The notes under the pieces: generated by a model | Seen by the model: only the letters and a program-made list of their open reading frames with translations | Told to the model about the DNA's origin: nothing | Databases searched by the model: none | In this document: piece by piece, positions 10,199 to 20,400 of the stretch | How the letters are laid out: every line of letters starts with the position of its first letter | Numbering within the stretch: position 1 is the first letter of the stretch | NCBI GenBank assembly: GCA_001970855.1 | Contig: LSSN01002968.1 | Coordinates: forward strand, 1-20,795 | Direction of reading: 5' to 3' | Source of the DNA: Smittium culicis | Lineage: Eukaryota > Kickxellomycota > Harpellomycetes > Harpellales > Legeriomycetaceae | DNA: 20,795 nucleotides | Program-made: the position numbers and the translations under genes

Positions 10199-10737
10199 TA
10201 AAATTATTACGCTTACTTCAAACTACAAATTAATATAAGTCCACTTCAATTCTACGCACTTGCCCTTCACTGTAAATCAAAACTTAGTATTAATTAATAT
10301 AAAATTAATAATGCTAAGATCTAGACTAAACAAACTAACCATAGAGTTTTACCAAGGGTAATGACTATAAGGCTAGAACAATCTATAAAAACTGTTAAGT
10401 CCACAAGGTAGGGAAATTCTGGCTAGTACGAATTTATGCAAATAGTAGTATCTTGTCGACTTCAATTAAATATAAATACCTACAGGGAGAATTTGTAGAA
10501 AACATCCCACGTCCATTATTAAAATAACTTACTATATACTACTTCACCTTATTTGAATTTACACTTTATAAAACCTCTTATTGTTTATAAAATAAATTAT
10601 ACTATATAAATCGTGAACCTGAATTTTGATAACTAGTAAAATCTGTTAAGTCCATTTAAAATTTTACACTAGCATTTCGAACAGTTTTAGACAGAATTCA
10701 ATTATTAGTAACGCTATACTTTTACTGACATAGCACT
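10199..10737. other. AT-rich stretch with one further hairpin and a short direct repeat
   Basis: A fourth fold-back lies at 10320-10377 (TCTAG/CTAGA, ATAG/CTAT and TTACC/GGTAA stems around a 3-nt loop). A roughly 20-bp direct repeat, about 17 of 20 identical with shared core CTGTTAAGTCCA, lies at 10384-10403 and 10635-10654. No gene was recognised. The repeats are too short to call long terminal repeats. Confidence 0.45.
10384..10654. repeat. Two ~20-bp direct repeats with core CTGTTAAGTCCA
   Basis: The copies at 10384-10403 and 10635-10654 match at about 17 of 20 positions and lie 251 bp apart, just upstream of the broken coding island at 10738. They could be remnants of a terminal repeat, duplicated promoter sites or chance. 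Confidence 0.4.
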
Positions 10738-11355
10738 ATGCCAGCATACAATTCAGATTCCAGTAACCCGTCCTCTCCCCTCCGCACGCCTCCAATATTT
10801 GGAGCCGATTACGAAGAGGATGCAGCCCAGCTTATTTACCAACTCGGTCCCCGCAACGACCACGAACTTACAACCGAGTTAGTACCGAAAGTCCCTGCGC
10901 AAATGAGTACGCTTGAGAATACTCAAAAGTGCAGAATGAAAGTCAGTTCCGACTGTAAAAGCTCGAACTTGACGTTAAGCCATTTTATTTGAAAGCCCAA
11001 AAGATTTCAGTGGTGCTACTAACAGAAATTTTGGTGACTCAAAGTCTAATAGAACTGAAGAAAGAAGCATTAAGTAATGCAGTGTGCTGGAAACAACAGA
11101 TAAGAATAACTAAGTTAGATTTAAACAATTTAGTCTGGTGGAATTATTTTCTATGAATCTAGATTTTCTGAAGCTTCCTAACAGTATAACCCAAATTTGA
11201 ATTGAATACAGACGCGAGCAGCAGTTATCTGGTAATTCTTCATGAGAAAAAAAAACAATTTTCAGGACAGTGGACAGCCAAGGAAAGGTACATGATAACA
11301 AATTAAAGGAGCTATTCTCTAAATTAACTGCCCTGAAACTCCAGAAAATGCAATG
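10738..11355 (+). pseudogene. Broken coding island, unrecognised protein
   Basis: An 84-residue frame (10738-10992) opens with MPAYNSDSSNPSSPLRTPP and contains an acidic ADYEEDAAQLIYQLG segment. Its codons are richer in G and C than the flanks. It ends in TGA. A different frame is open across 10959-11156 (65 codons, including SVVLLTEILVTQSLIELKK), and a third carries protein-like sequence across 11153-11355, interrupted by two TGA codons (around NLDFLKLPNSITQ and NKLKELFSKLTALKLQ). Protein-like composition moving between three frames suggests one decayed gene with frameshifts and stops, perhaps from a retroelement. I do not recognise the family. A live spliced gene is less likely but not excluded. 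Confidence 0.35.
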
Positions 11356-12040
11356 AAGTAGTATAAAAGTGTATTTAGACAACAATACTTTTATGGTGTA
11401 TGTCAGGGAACATGCATAAACGCTATAAAAACTTTTCTGTGAGTATCAGAGCAGTTTTGGGAACATTTACTGATCAAATAAAGTCAAAATCAGTCTATTT
11501 ACGATCTTATACATCTAATTAGGAAAATTTCTTGTATTGAATGAAAAATAAGGCAAATTGATCCATAAATGATCAGAACAGATGTTCTACATGATCAGCA
11601 TAATATTTGGTTTACATGACGTACAAATGTTTGCTCATAAGATAATGAGTCAAGATCAGGGTCATGTGGTAAGAGAAGATGAATCAAGATAATTATTTAC
11701 ATTAATAATATTTATAAATTATTGGAAAAGTATACGGATACTAAATTCCGATATCAAAGGTAGAGGTTGTAATATTTTTATAATTTTCTGAAGTTGATTT
11801 TCAAATATCAAAAAAAAGAATATAAATAAAGTATAATTGCAAAGAATTTCTATGAATTAGTATAAAATTCTTTAATAAACTATTTTTTATTAAAAAAATC
11901 ATTACTAATAAAAAAAAACAACAAAAAATATCTAAAATCACTTAATTTAAATAAGAAGCCATTTGTAATTTCAAATTAATGTTCTATGATATTTCTCAAC
12001 AATCTGATTCTTTTTTGCGCATATAAATCGAATTATACTA
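11356..12040. other. Gene-free stretch following the broken coding island
   Basis: Mostly AT-rich. A 36-residue frame at 11583-11693 (starting MFYMISIIFGLHD) could be a further relic of the same decayed gene, but is too short to call. No RNA gene was recognised. Confidence 0.4.
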
Positions 12041-12420
12041 CAGTCAGTTCATGAAAGTACTTTAATTTTCCAAATTAAGTCTGTAGGAAATACTTTCCGA
12101 AAGCCGTATCAATAAATGAATTCATTTAGCCGCTAATTATGTGAAGAAACTTTTACTGCTGCCCATATTGAAGACAGATAAACAGTAAATCTATAAAGTA
12201 TCGGGCAAGAATTTAAAATTAACCTTGATATAACCTTAGTGGAAGCCAGGAATATATTAATAGATATGGTTAACTTTTTCAATTCTTTCGCTTATGACAT
12301 AAGTGTTTATTTCCTATTGATCACAAAACGAGATTACTTTTTCAAGTTATTTTTTCGTTTGTTTATTTGTAGATTATATAATATAAAAAGGCGGTGAAAT
12401 ACTTTTATGTTGAATTAGTG
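12041..12420. mobile_element. Possible 380-bp Tc1/mariner-type non-autonomous element
   Basis: The left end after a TA reads CAGTCAGTTCATGAAAGTAC. The right end, read inward on the minus strand before a TA, starts CACTAATTCAACATAAAAGT. Both share the CA...TTCA...AAAGTA pattern typical of Tc1/mariner terminal repeats, and the flanking TA pair matches the duplication of that superfamily. The ends align imperfectly, at roughly two thirds identity with gaps. The 380-bp interior has no transposase frame and no DDE-region motifs, so it would be a deletion derivative. Confidence 0.35.
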
Positions 12421-12701
12421 TAAGGGCTAGGATAATTCGGGTTAATTTTATTAGTATTCAAGGTTATGATATAAAAGAAGAGAAGAAATAAAGGACTAAG
12501 GACTAGGACTAAGGCAAGAACTAAGAATATGAAACTAGAACGAGAATACGTGTTGAAAAGCTTAGCCTTTCCATGAGGTCGGCTAAGCTTCTCTTTATAT
12601 ATGTTTTTAGGTATTAGTTTATTTGGGTAGTTTTTTATATAAAAATGTAGTGTAAAGCCTTCCATATCATTGGCCGATGGGACAATAGGAATTGTGCTCA
12701 T
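12405..12701 (-). CDS. Hypothetical 98-residue frame, doubtful
   Basis: It opens with MSTIPIVPSANDMEGFTLHF and ends with a hydrophobic stretch (FIFLVLALVLVLSPLFLLFFYII). That stretch is produced by the GGACTAA-like tandem repeat on the other strand at 12491-12525 and not by recognisable membrane-protein evolution. The frame also runs through a 13-bp hairpin and into the end of the putative element at 12041-12420. I recognise no family. It could be a small membrane protein, but a chance frame is more likely. Confidence 0.15.
   Translation of the reverse strand: MSTIPIVPSANDMEGFTLHFYIKNYPNKLIPKNIYKEKLSRPHGKAKLFNTYSRSSFIFLVLALVLVLSPLFLLFFYIITLNTNKINPNYPSPYTNST
12491..12525. repeat. Short tandem repeat of GGACTAA-like units
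   Basis: About four to five imperfect 6-7-bp units (GGACTAA, GGACTA, GGACTAA, then diverging to GAACTAAG). It is too short and irregular to be telomeric. Confidence 0.65.
12555..12593. repeat. 13-bp inverted repeat (hairpin)
   Basis: GAAAAGCTTAGCC at 12555-12567 faces GGCTAAGCTTCTC at 12581-12593, twelve of thirteen positions complementary, around a 13-nt loop. This is the strongest single hairpin outside the 10.1-kb cluster. Confidence 0.75.
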
Positions 12702-12767
12702 TAAAATTAGTTGTTAAAGTAGATAATGATTACACAAAACGGGAAAAACCCTATTTTATATATAGGC

Positions 12768-12838
12768 GAATTTGGGGTTATCCAAATTCTCCTTCTAGTA
12801 CTAAAAAACCCCCATTCAAGAGGAAAAAAGTGCTAGAA
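12768..12838. repeat. Pair of further hairpins
   Basis: GAATTTGG (12768-12775) pairs perfectly with CCAAATTC (12782-12789) around a 6-nt loop. TTCTAGTACT (12793-12802) then pairs at nine of ten positions with AGTGCTAGAA (12829-12838). The purpose is unknown. Confidence 0.6.
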
Positions 12839-13773
12839 ACCTTGTAAATGCAAATAATGTGGATAATATAATAATTTAGAATAAAGAAAGCGTGAGATAT
12901 ATATTAATTAATATAATTAATTGTTGGCAAAAGGCCTAGAAGGACTTTCGCCCAATGTCAAATCTAATATGGATTCTGACTTAGAAAAAAATTAAAATAC
13001 AGGAACGAGAAATATTATCAGACTTGAAAAAAGAAATTTATATACTGAAAAAGAACAAGGATCAGTATCTTACAGTACGGGGGATAATCAAGATATGATT
13101 GAAGAAATATGTGATAGATATAAAGTAGTGAGTCTCTTATTTTATATAAATTTTAATAGTAAGAATTAAAAACTGAATAGTTTCGTGCAGTCTATAATCG
13201 TATATTCAAAATAAAAGAGTGGTTTTATATGCAAAGAAATCACTTCCATTGATATCATATACTTACGTGATGTAGGAAAAATTGAAAATGGTTGTCATTA
13301 ATCAAATATAAATAAATATAGTATTTCATATATAGTATGGTTACACATCGAACTATATTCACAGAAAATATTATATTTAAACAATAACCTCTGAACTTGC
13401 AATGTTGAACTTTAAATCATTAGATTTCCATAAATTAAAATCTCTTCAAAATCAGAAACTCTAAATAATTGGAAGTCAGGAAACATAATGAAAGTCGATC
13501 TATATAATTCAAAACTATTTTTTCTCATTGAAATGCGTGGATTTATGAGATTGAGCGACATACAAAAATTCCGGATATAAAAAAAAAAGATAAAGATAAT
13601 TAATTAGCTTCTTAATATTAAAACAAAAGGGAAAATGTTCTGGATTTTCCATTGAATAGATGTGCATAATAAAAAAACATTCGGATTATTACCTATTGTT
13701 ATGTTTATATTTGTAAAGTTTATAAAAAAAGAATTTTTTAAGGAATTTTAGGATAAACACACAATAACGCTAA
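12839..13773. other. Gene-poor stretch with one possible relic frame
   Basis: AT-rich throughout. One plus-strand frame of about 60 codons near 13002-13175 contains protein-like sequence (NQDMIEEICDRYKVV) without an upstream ATG. It resembles a decayed exon more than a gene. Nothing else was recognised. Confidence 0.4.
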
Positions 13774-14249
13774 TATAAATACAGGGTACATAGTACAAAG
13801 CATGTAAAAGTCAAGATAAAAGAATATCTGTACAAACAGTCAGCAAATATGACGTTCAAATTTATGGAAATTATTCCATTTTACGTATATGAGATACGAC
13901 TAAAACCACTAGCGCTAGAATATAAAATTGCAACGAAATCTGAGGCGTCGTATGATGGAGTAATATCTCTCGATTTCCGGTGGTCATAGGCTAAATTTGA
14001 TAGTAATTACCATATTTTCAAGCACCACGCAGTAACATGGCAAATCTGGTATTAATTAACAACTTTGAAGCTAGACAATTGTATTTTATGAATAAAATAT
14101 ATGAAAATTTTAGCCGAAATCATGAAGGCTGTGATCAGAGCGTTTATACTGATGAGAATAAGTGGTTCACCAGCTCCCTTGAGTCAAATCATAGTGGGTA
14201 TGGAGCTGCTAGAGCGGCGGAGGGGGGTCAGTTGAAAAGTTATTTTTAA
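13774..14249 (+). pseudogene. Second broken coding island, unrecognised protein
   Basis: A 71-codon open stretch (13774 to a TAG near 13987, containing MEIIPFYVYEIRLKPLALEY and EASYDGVISLDF) is followed in the same frame by about 20 more sense codons. A different frame then opens at 14037-14249 (70 residues, with DENKWFTSSLESNHSG and a G/A-rich end). The 13.9-14.25-kb part is clearly richer in GC than its flanks. This pattern of sense sequence passing through a stop and a frame change suggests a decayed gene. No domain was recognised, and the 70-residue frame could instead be a small intact gene. Confidence 0.3.
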
Positions 14250-14599
14250 ACATTTTTTGATAGTTTTCCGTATACTTTTAAAATATGTTTAATAAACTCT
14301 CTGAGGCAAAAAAAGTCATGAAGGACGATTATTGTTTTATAAAGTAAAATAAAATTGTGATCTACCCTCAAATTCTTTTTAAATCTCAAATAATCATGGT
14401 AAAGATAAAGAATTAAAAGTGCCTTGAATTTATATGAATTTTTTTGATCATGCTATATACAAAAAGATAAAAAATATATTTTTATTGGTAAATTTATGTT
14501 TAAAGTTTATATATATATTTACTCTTTTCGACTAAGTATTAAATTTGGATACACATAGTTGTATATTATAAATAAATACAATATTAAGTCTTTATTTAA
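14250..14599. other. AT-rich spacer, no gene seen
   Basis: 350 bp of low-complexity AT-rich sequence between the broken coding island and the element copy at 14600. Confidence 0.5.
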
Positions 14600-14789
14600 C
14601 CCTTTCCCGTCGAACGCTCTTTGAAAAAATCAATTTATTGATTCGTTAATTACTTATACTTATATTTATTATTTGCTTCTATTATACAACAAGCCAATAA
14701 TTATTAAGGCCTCGGAATTATGGTATTTTATTTAAAGATAGTTGGTTATATTTTGTAGATCAAAAATAGTTCACCGCCTGTGAAAAAGA
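14600..14789 (+). mobile_element. ~190-bp MITE-like element in the TAF1A/RRN11 upstream region
   Basis: It starts CCCTTTCCCGTCGAACGCTC immediately after TTAA (14596-14599), shares GATTCGTT and TTATTATTTGCT with the other copies, and ends with GATCAAAAATAGTTCACCGCC and a decayed GTGAAAAAGA in place of GTGAAAGGG. It has the same orientation as the copy at 157-345. The end lies about 200 bp from the next start codon, so it occupies the promoter region of that gene. It carries no coding frame. Confidence 0.68.
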
Positions 14790-14991
14790 TAACTAAAATT
14801 ATAGATACAACTTGCAAAAAAAAGAAAAAAACTTTAAAAATTTTACAAACCAGTAAAATCAAAGTATTTCAATTCTAGCTAAAATGCTTATTTACAACAA
14901 AAATATTTATCTAGAAAAGTAAAACAAAAGAAAAGAAAAATCTTGACAATTCTCTTAACGTTATACTAATACATCTTTAAAGCCTATAAGT

Positions 14992-17094
14992 ATGCCTCGA
15001 TTTGAAAAAGAAGCTGGCCGCAAAGCTACCATTTCTATATACAATCATAGGAGTTCGACTATCTCGCATCTAAACTCTTTGATAATATCCTACTTGGGAA
15101 AGCGCGATTATCTTTCTGCTATTCGAATCCTTCAAAATCAAAGCATATTATTAGCCATCGATATAAATAGCGTCTGGAAGGTAAACTCTATAATCCATAT
15201 ACTAAAAAAAATACAACTTACTTCCTTTTTTATACAAAAGTTATACATTTTTGTAGCCCTTTAAGTCATAATAATTTCAATCAAATGTTTCTCAGCTCTA
15301 TATAAAACTTTTCCAAAGATAGAATGCGTACCATATCGTTTCACAACCTGATCAATACGACAAAAGATGTATCAGATTCTTACAAAAGCTAATTGAATGC
15401 GGCGTCACTGATGTACTATTCAGACGACTTTTACCTTTTAATAATCGTTCTAACCAATTTTTTTATATCTTAGAGAATTGGCGTACTGAAAGAAATAATC
15501 CTATACAAAATTAAGTTTAGTCAATTTCGTGAAGCTCACTCGATTTTAGAATCGTATTCACCCCTCTCTATATAGTTTATTCGATTAATATGTTTGCAGT
15601 TTATATTTTGATGGACTTGATATTTTTACAATAGCCATTTAGGTATGCCCTCTTATTACAATGAACCTGAGCTACATGGTTATTGCGGTATATTATCTCT
15701 TGCTCTCCGTGAATTAGAACTGTCTTCCTCAACTACAAATGAGAACGATGAAAATAATATGTGCAATCCATCTCTTAATTTTGTATCACAGTCTCTATCC
15801 GATTCCTCCAGTTTTTTAAATGATAAACTCAGCTACAAAGAAAGCGACAACTTTTTAATTTTAACTCAACAAGATGCTGGAAATCTCGATTTTGAAGATG
15901 ACTTTGATGAATTGGAAAATACTTCAAATTGGATGAGTAAACCTGAAAAATTCTCCTTAGATTCAGCAGAAAAATATTTCAAAGAGGCTATACGTTTAGA
16001 TTCAAGCGGTTCATTATATATTTATTTTCTCATCCAGGTACACTGCTTTTTTTATAGTCTAACCTTAACCTTTTATTCAAATATATACCCTTTAGCCCAA
16101 TATTCATAAGTTTATCATCATTTTATCATAACAAAATATACTTATTAGGTTTTTTTTGCTAAAAAAGAATACAAAAATGCCGAAACTGCAATAAATGAGA
16201 TTTTATCTAAAAATCCGAACAATCTAGTATTTCTGAGGCTGGCTATGCTTGTACAATCAGCAACTACTGCAAACCTCAATAAAAGACTAATCCTTGCTAA
16301 ATCTGCCACGCTTTCTGAATTTGAAAAATCTCAAAAAAATTTGTCCGAGTCTGATATTTCTCAAGAGATAACAGATACACAAAATAAGTGGTTTGAAATA
16401 ACAAAAATTTACTTGTCTATAGACCAAATTTCTTATTCGGACCAGCTTTTGTATCATTTCTTGTCTTTGTCTATAGGTATTTTTTAATATTTTTGCACAT
16501 AATTTGTCATGGTTTATAACTCCATATATATCAATTTTCTGATTCTTTTAATAGATAAAACCACTAAGTCAGACTTGATCTCGGTTGTTCAAGTTTTAAT
16601 CTCTAGGATCGACTACGGAATTTTTGAATCTTTAATTATCTGGTACTTCTTAAACGATAAATTGAGCCTTCTATCGTAAATAACATCTATTATTTTTCAT
16701 TGACTTTCTTTTTTTTAAAAAAAATTTATCATACTTAATATATTTCTATTTTCGTTTTAATGTAGCGCTATTAGTCCAGATTCAGTAATCGATATTTTCA
16801 AATATCGTTCAGTGTGGTACAAATCATCATATAGCCATTTATATGAAATATCAAAGCTAGGTATATTTAATCAAAAAAAATAAATAATACTGTGATTGAC
16901 AGCATATAAATATATTTTTTATTTTATGGTCACAATTATTTTTAGATCTGTCGCAACCTGTATATAAAAACGTTATAAAGACTCATAGTGATTTGTTCCA
17001 ACCCGATTTTTCCCATCTGTCGCTGGAATACTACAAGTCCAAATGTTGTAAAGTTATTTTTGCAAGCAAAGCAAAAAAGCGAACAAATGCTTAG
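14992..17094 (+). CDS. RRN11: RNA polymerase I initiation factor, TAF1A/Rrn11 family (seven exons)
   Basis: Seven exons were assembled by hand: 14992-15180, 15323-15482, 15643-16037, 16149-16476, 16555-16675, 16766-16860 and 16946-17094. All have GT-AG introns of 78-160 bp, all phases agree, and the product is 478 residues. Rrn11/TAF1A is a subunit of the core factor/SL1 complex that recruits Pol I to the rDNA promoter in the nucleolus. Support: the helical start HLNSLIISYLGKRDYLSAI leading to DINSVWK aligns with the IIWK region of TAF1A; the next 28 residues, to LIECGV, match human TAF1A in length; then FFYILENWR, EPELHGYCGILSL, and a TPR-like NAETAINEILSKNPNN follow in family order. An S/N/D/E-rich insert lies near residues 135-220. 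An in-frame TAA lies upstream of the chosen ATG. Overall similarity is low, as usual in this family. The second intron (GTACTG donor) is the least certain. Confidence 0.75.
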
Positions 17095-17404
17095 ATTTTT
17101 AAAATAGTAAATATTCAACTTTGACCTATAAGACTCAATTTTCTATTCCGTAATAAATTTTAATCAAGATGTGTATAATTTTTTTGATCAAGGTATTAAT
17201 TTCAAAATATTCCATTAAATAAAAAGTTTTTTTTTCCAGTTTTATTTAATTAGTAAGAAAAGTGAATTGTTTAAAATGTGACTGTCGTGTACACAATAGT
17301 TTTTATTTACTAAAAACAATATATTTTTAAATTTCAAGATCAATAACTCTATTTATTTGATCAATAAAGGAAAATGAAGGGATATCATTATTAATACCAC
17401 TATT
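17095..17404. other. Convergent 3' intergenic region
   Basis: 310 bp between the stops of the TAF1A-like and SMC6 genes. It holds AATAAA on the plus strand at 17152-17157 and TTTATT (AATAAA on minus) at 17352-17357, so the two transcripts probably overlap or abut here. No other feature was seen. Confidence 0.5.
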
Positions 17405-20400
17405 TTAAGTGCGACTTGGTGGCTCTAGCATCAATATTTTTATGTCTGAAGCAGGCTTTATAGTCATATCTTGAGGGCTAATAAGTAAAAATTGTGTTTC
17501 TGGACTGCATCTAGCTGATTTAACGATCATTCTCATTGAAATTGCTCTATTAGCTGCGTCCATAAAAACGTCAAATTCATCCAATGCTCTAATAGGACAA
17601 CTCATCGCCTCCCAAAGTGAGAGTAAAAATGATATGGTTGTGAACGACTTCTCGCCACCAGATAAGGATCGATTATCTTTGCGAGCAGCTCCAAGTTCAG
17701 ATTTTCCGTCACCTAACTTTGACTTGGTTTTTTTACCCTTGGATGAAGAGTCATTACTAGAATCTGCAGATCCATTTACATTGTTAGTGGTTGCTGCCAT
17801 CAGAGCCAAATCGTGATCTGTATTAACACGCGGATTAAGTAACTTTGCATTATGATCGAATTCTAAGTTTCCAGCATACCCACGGCGATAAAGATGAAGA
17901 GTAAATTGCGACTTTACTCGTATTGTCATCGATTCTCTGAAATTCATCCATCTTTGTAATCGCATCTGATGAGCTTCTTTCAAAGTTAAGGCATAAAGTA
18001 TCATTTGTTTAAGCTGTTTCTTGGCTGTATTGTAGTTATTTATATAAATCTGTGACTGCTTAGCTATTTCTTCGATTGATTCCTCCTGATTTGATTCTAT
18101 TTCTGTAATCATTTTTGATAACGCATCAACCTCACTTTGTAACTTTTTTGAAGTTAAATTTGGTTCAATATGAGGGCGAATTTTTGCTATTTGCGAAGCT
18201 TGTTTAGTCAACGTTTCTATTTCTCTTTCTACGCTTTTAACTGTGTTATTTACTTCACTAATTTGGGATTGCCTTTTTTGAATTTTGGATTTCCAAAATT
18301 GTATATTTTCAGAAACTTTTTGCTTAGCTTCTAAGTACTCGTTTATTTCCTGACGAAGCTCGCTGATGTTTGTTTGCGCTTCGTCTAATTTTCCAGAAGC
18401 TTCTTCTAAATCTTTTCCATTTGTTGTTAATTTCTCAGCAGTCTTTTTTTTAAGTTCCAACTGATTCGCAAACTGTGACTGTACCATTTGCAATGATTGT
18501 TGGACATCTCTTAATTCTGCTTCGAGAGCCATAATATTTGCAGGCTCTTGGTCAGTTATTTCTAGCTCGATTTTATTTAATTGTTCACGAATCGAGTCTA
18601 TTTTCCTTATTCCAGCTTTGCGTTGGTTATCAATATTTTGATTTTCTCGCACTATCTCGTTTATTTTATCTTTAATATTATTACTTTCAGCGTTTTCGTC
18701 CGATAATTTTTTTTGAATTTCCAAAATTTCCGTGTTTATTTTTGATATTATAGAATCCAAATTTTCTGACAAACGTCCTGTTTGCTGTACTAAATTTACT
18801 GCGAGAGTCGAGAACCCACCCTTTTGAGATCCTACTTGGAAACCATCAACTGTGAAGCATGCCACCACGTTTCTTGGAAATTTACCTTGGTTTGATCTCA
18901 TAATATCATCTGCTTCTGATCTAACTTCAACTAGAATAATTTGTTCTATTCTGTTTAAATTTATAAGCTGTCTTTTTACCAATTCATCTGATATCTAAAA
19001 AAAAAATAGGGTTTTAAATGTTTTATAAAAAAAATAGTAAATTGGAGAATAAAATAGAGAAAATTCATGTACATCTAGAATTTTTAGTAGCGTAAGAAAT
19101 GATCTATCTGGTTCACCATCGGAATAATCGAATAACTCAGGTTTGCAAATTAGTATACCAGAGTTACAGTTGCATTTTCTCATAATTTGATCCAAAGTGT
19201 TTCTGTCTTTATGGTTGTCAACCATGAACATATTTAGAGATTTGTCTAGAATAGTTTCAGCTACTAAGCTCCATTTCCTGTCCTTTATTTTTATGAACTT
19301 TCCTATAGGACCAACAGGAGTCATCCCTACCCACTGAGCTCTCCTGATTTCAGAAACTAGTTGGGAAACACCTCTACCAAATGCCATTAGCTTGTCGCCA
19401 CTTTGTTGTCTAAGTCTTTCCAAGTCTCTTCTTTTTTGAGCAATAATAGTTTTAAATTGTTCAGCCTTATCAAATGACTGAGATAAGCCTCGATTTAGAT
19501 CAGCTTTTTTTAATTCTAAATCTTTTTGTTTAGATTTGCCTTGGTTTAAAGTCTCGACAATTTCTTTATTTTCTTCTTCAAGTCTAGCTTTTATTTTTTC
19601 AATTTTCTCTCTTTCAGAGCTAACATCTTTTTCTAATCGCTTTTTTTCATTTAATATTTGCTTTTCTAAGCTTTCGTATCTTTTCCTGTATTCCCGAGCG
19701 TCGTTATTCATTTCTGTCTCGTTATTTTTTAGTCTTCGAATTTCTGATAATAGCTCGTTTTGCGTACTGACTATTGTACTTTTAGCTTGTTGTAAAATGT
19801 CGATTTGACTTATTGAAACCTGTAGCGATTCTTTTTTTTCCTTTATTTTATCGTCAATTAGAGAGGTTTTGTTCTAGAGATTAGTCAATATGAGATAAAA
19901 TTAGATAGTTAGTTTAATAGTTTAATAGTTTAGTACGAAAAAAATAAATTAATTTTGATAAAAATACATCAAAAATAAATTGAAAAAAATACTCTTTCAG
20001 ATTCAGCTTTTGATTCCAATTTTTCTATTTTTTTTTCTAGCTCTTTAATGATGCCCACTTGTTCATTTTTAGCATTTTCAGCTTCAGAAACAAATACCCA
20101 CGCTAGTTTTTCTTCCATTTCTTGCATTTTTTGAACCATCTGTCTAGCTTCAGTTATCATTTGGTATTTTCTTTCCCATTCGAGTTTTTTCCCTTTAATT
20201 GAAGGCAAAATCTCTTGGTTTTTTGCGATAGTAGATTCAACTACTGAGACTGTTTCTCTTACAGCTTCCAAGTCTTCGCTTAATTGGAGTAATTGAGTTC
20301 CTTTTAAGAACCATTGATAAAGCTGGTCTGGCTTTGAACTAGCCAAAAATTCACGAGAAGCATCCTGAGAAAGAATATTTACAGGATTTTCGACTTGGAT

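Noticed and set aside
10384..10654. Long terminal repeats of a retrotransposon
   Set aside because: Only about 20 bp repeat, sequence beyond the core diverges at once, and no reverse transcriptase or integrase motif was found.
15297..15322. Apparent in-frame TAG in the TAF1A-like gene, suggesting a pseudogene
   Set aside because: It appears only if the acceptor at 15296 is used. The acceptor ending at 15322 removes it, keeps the phase and restores the family length.
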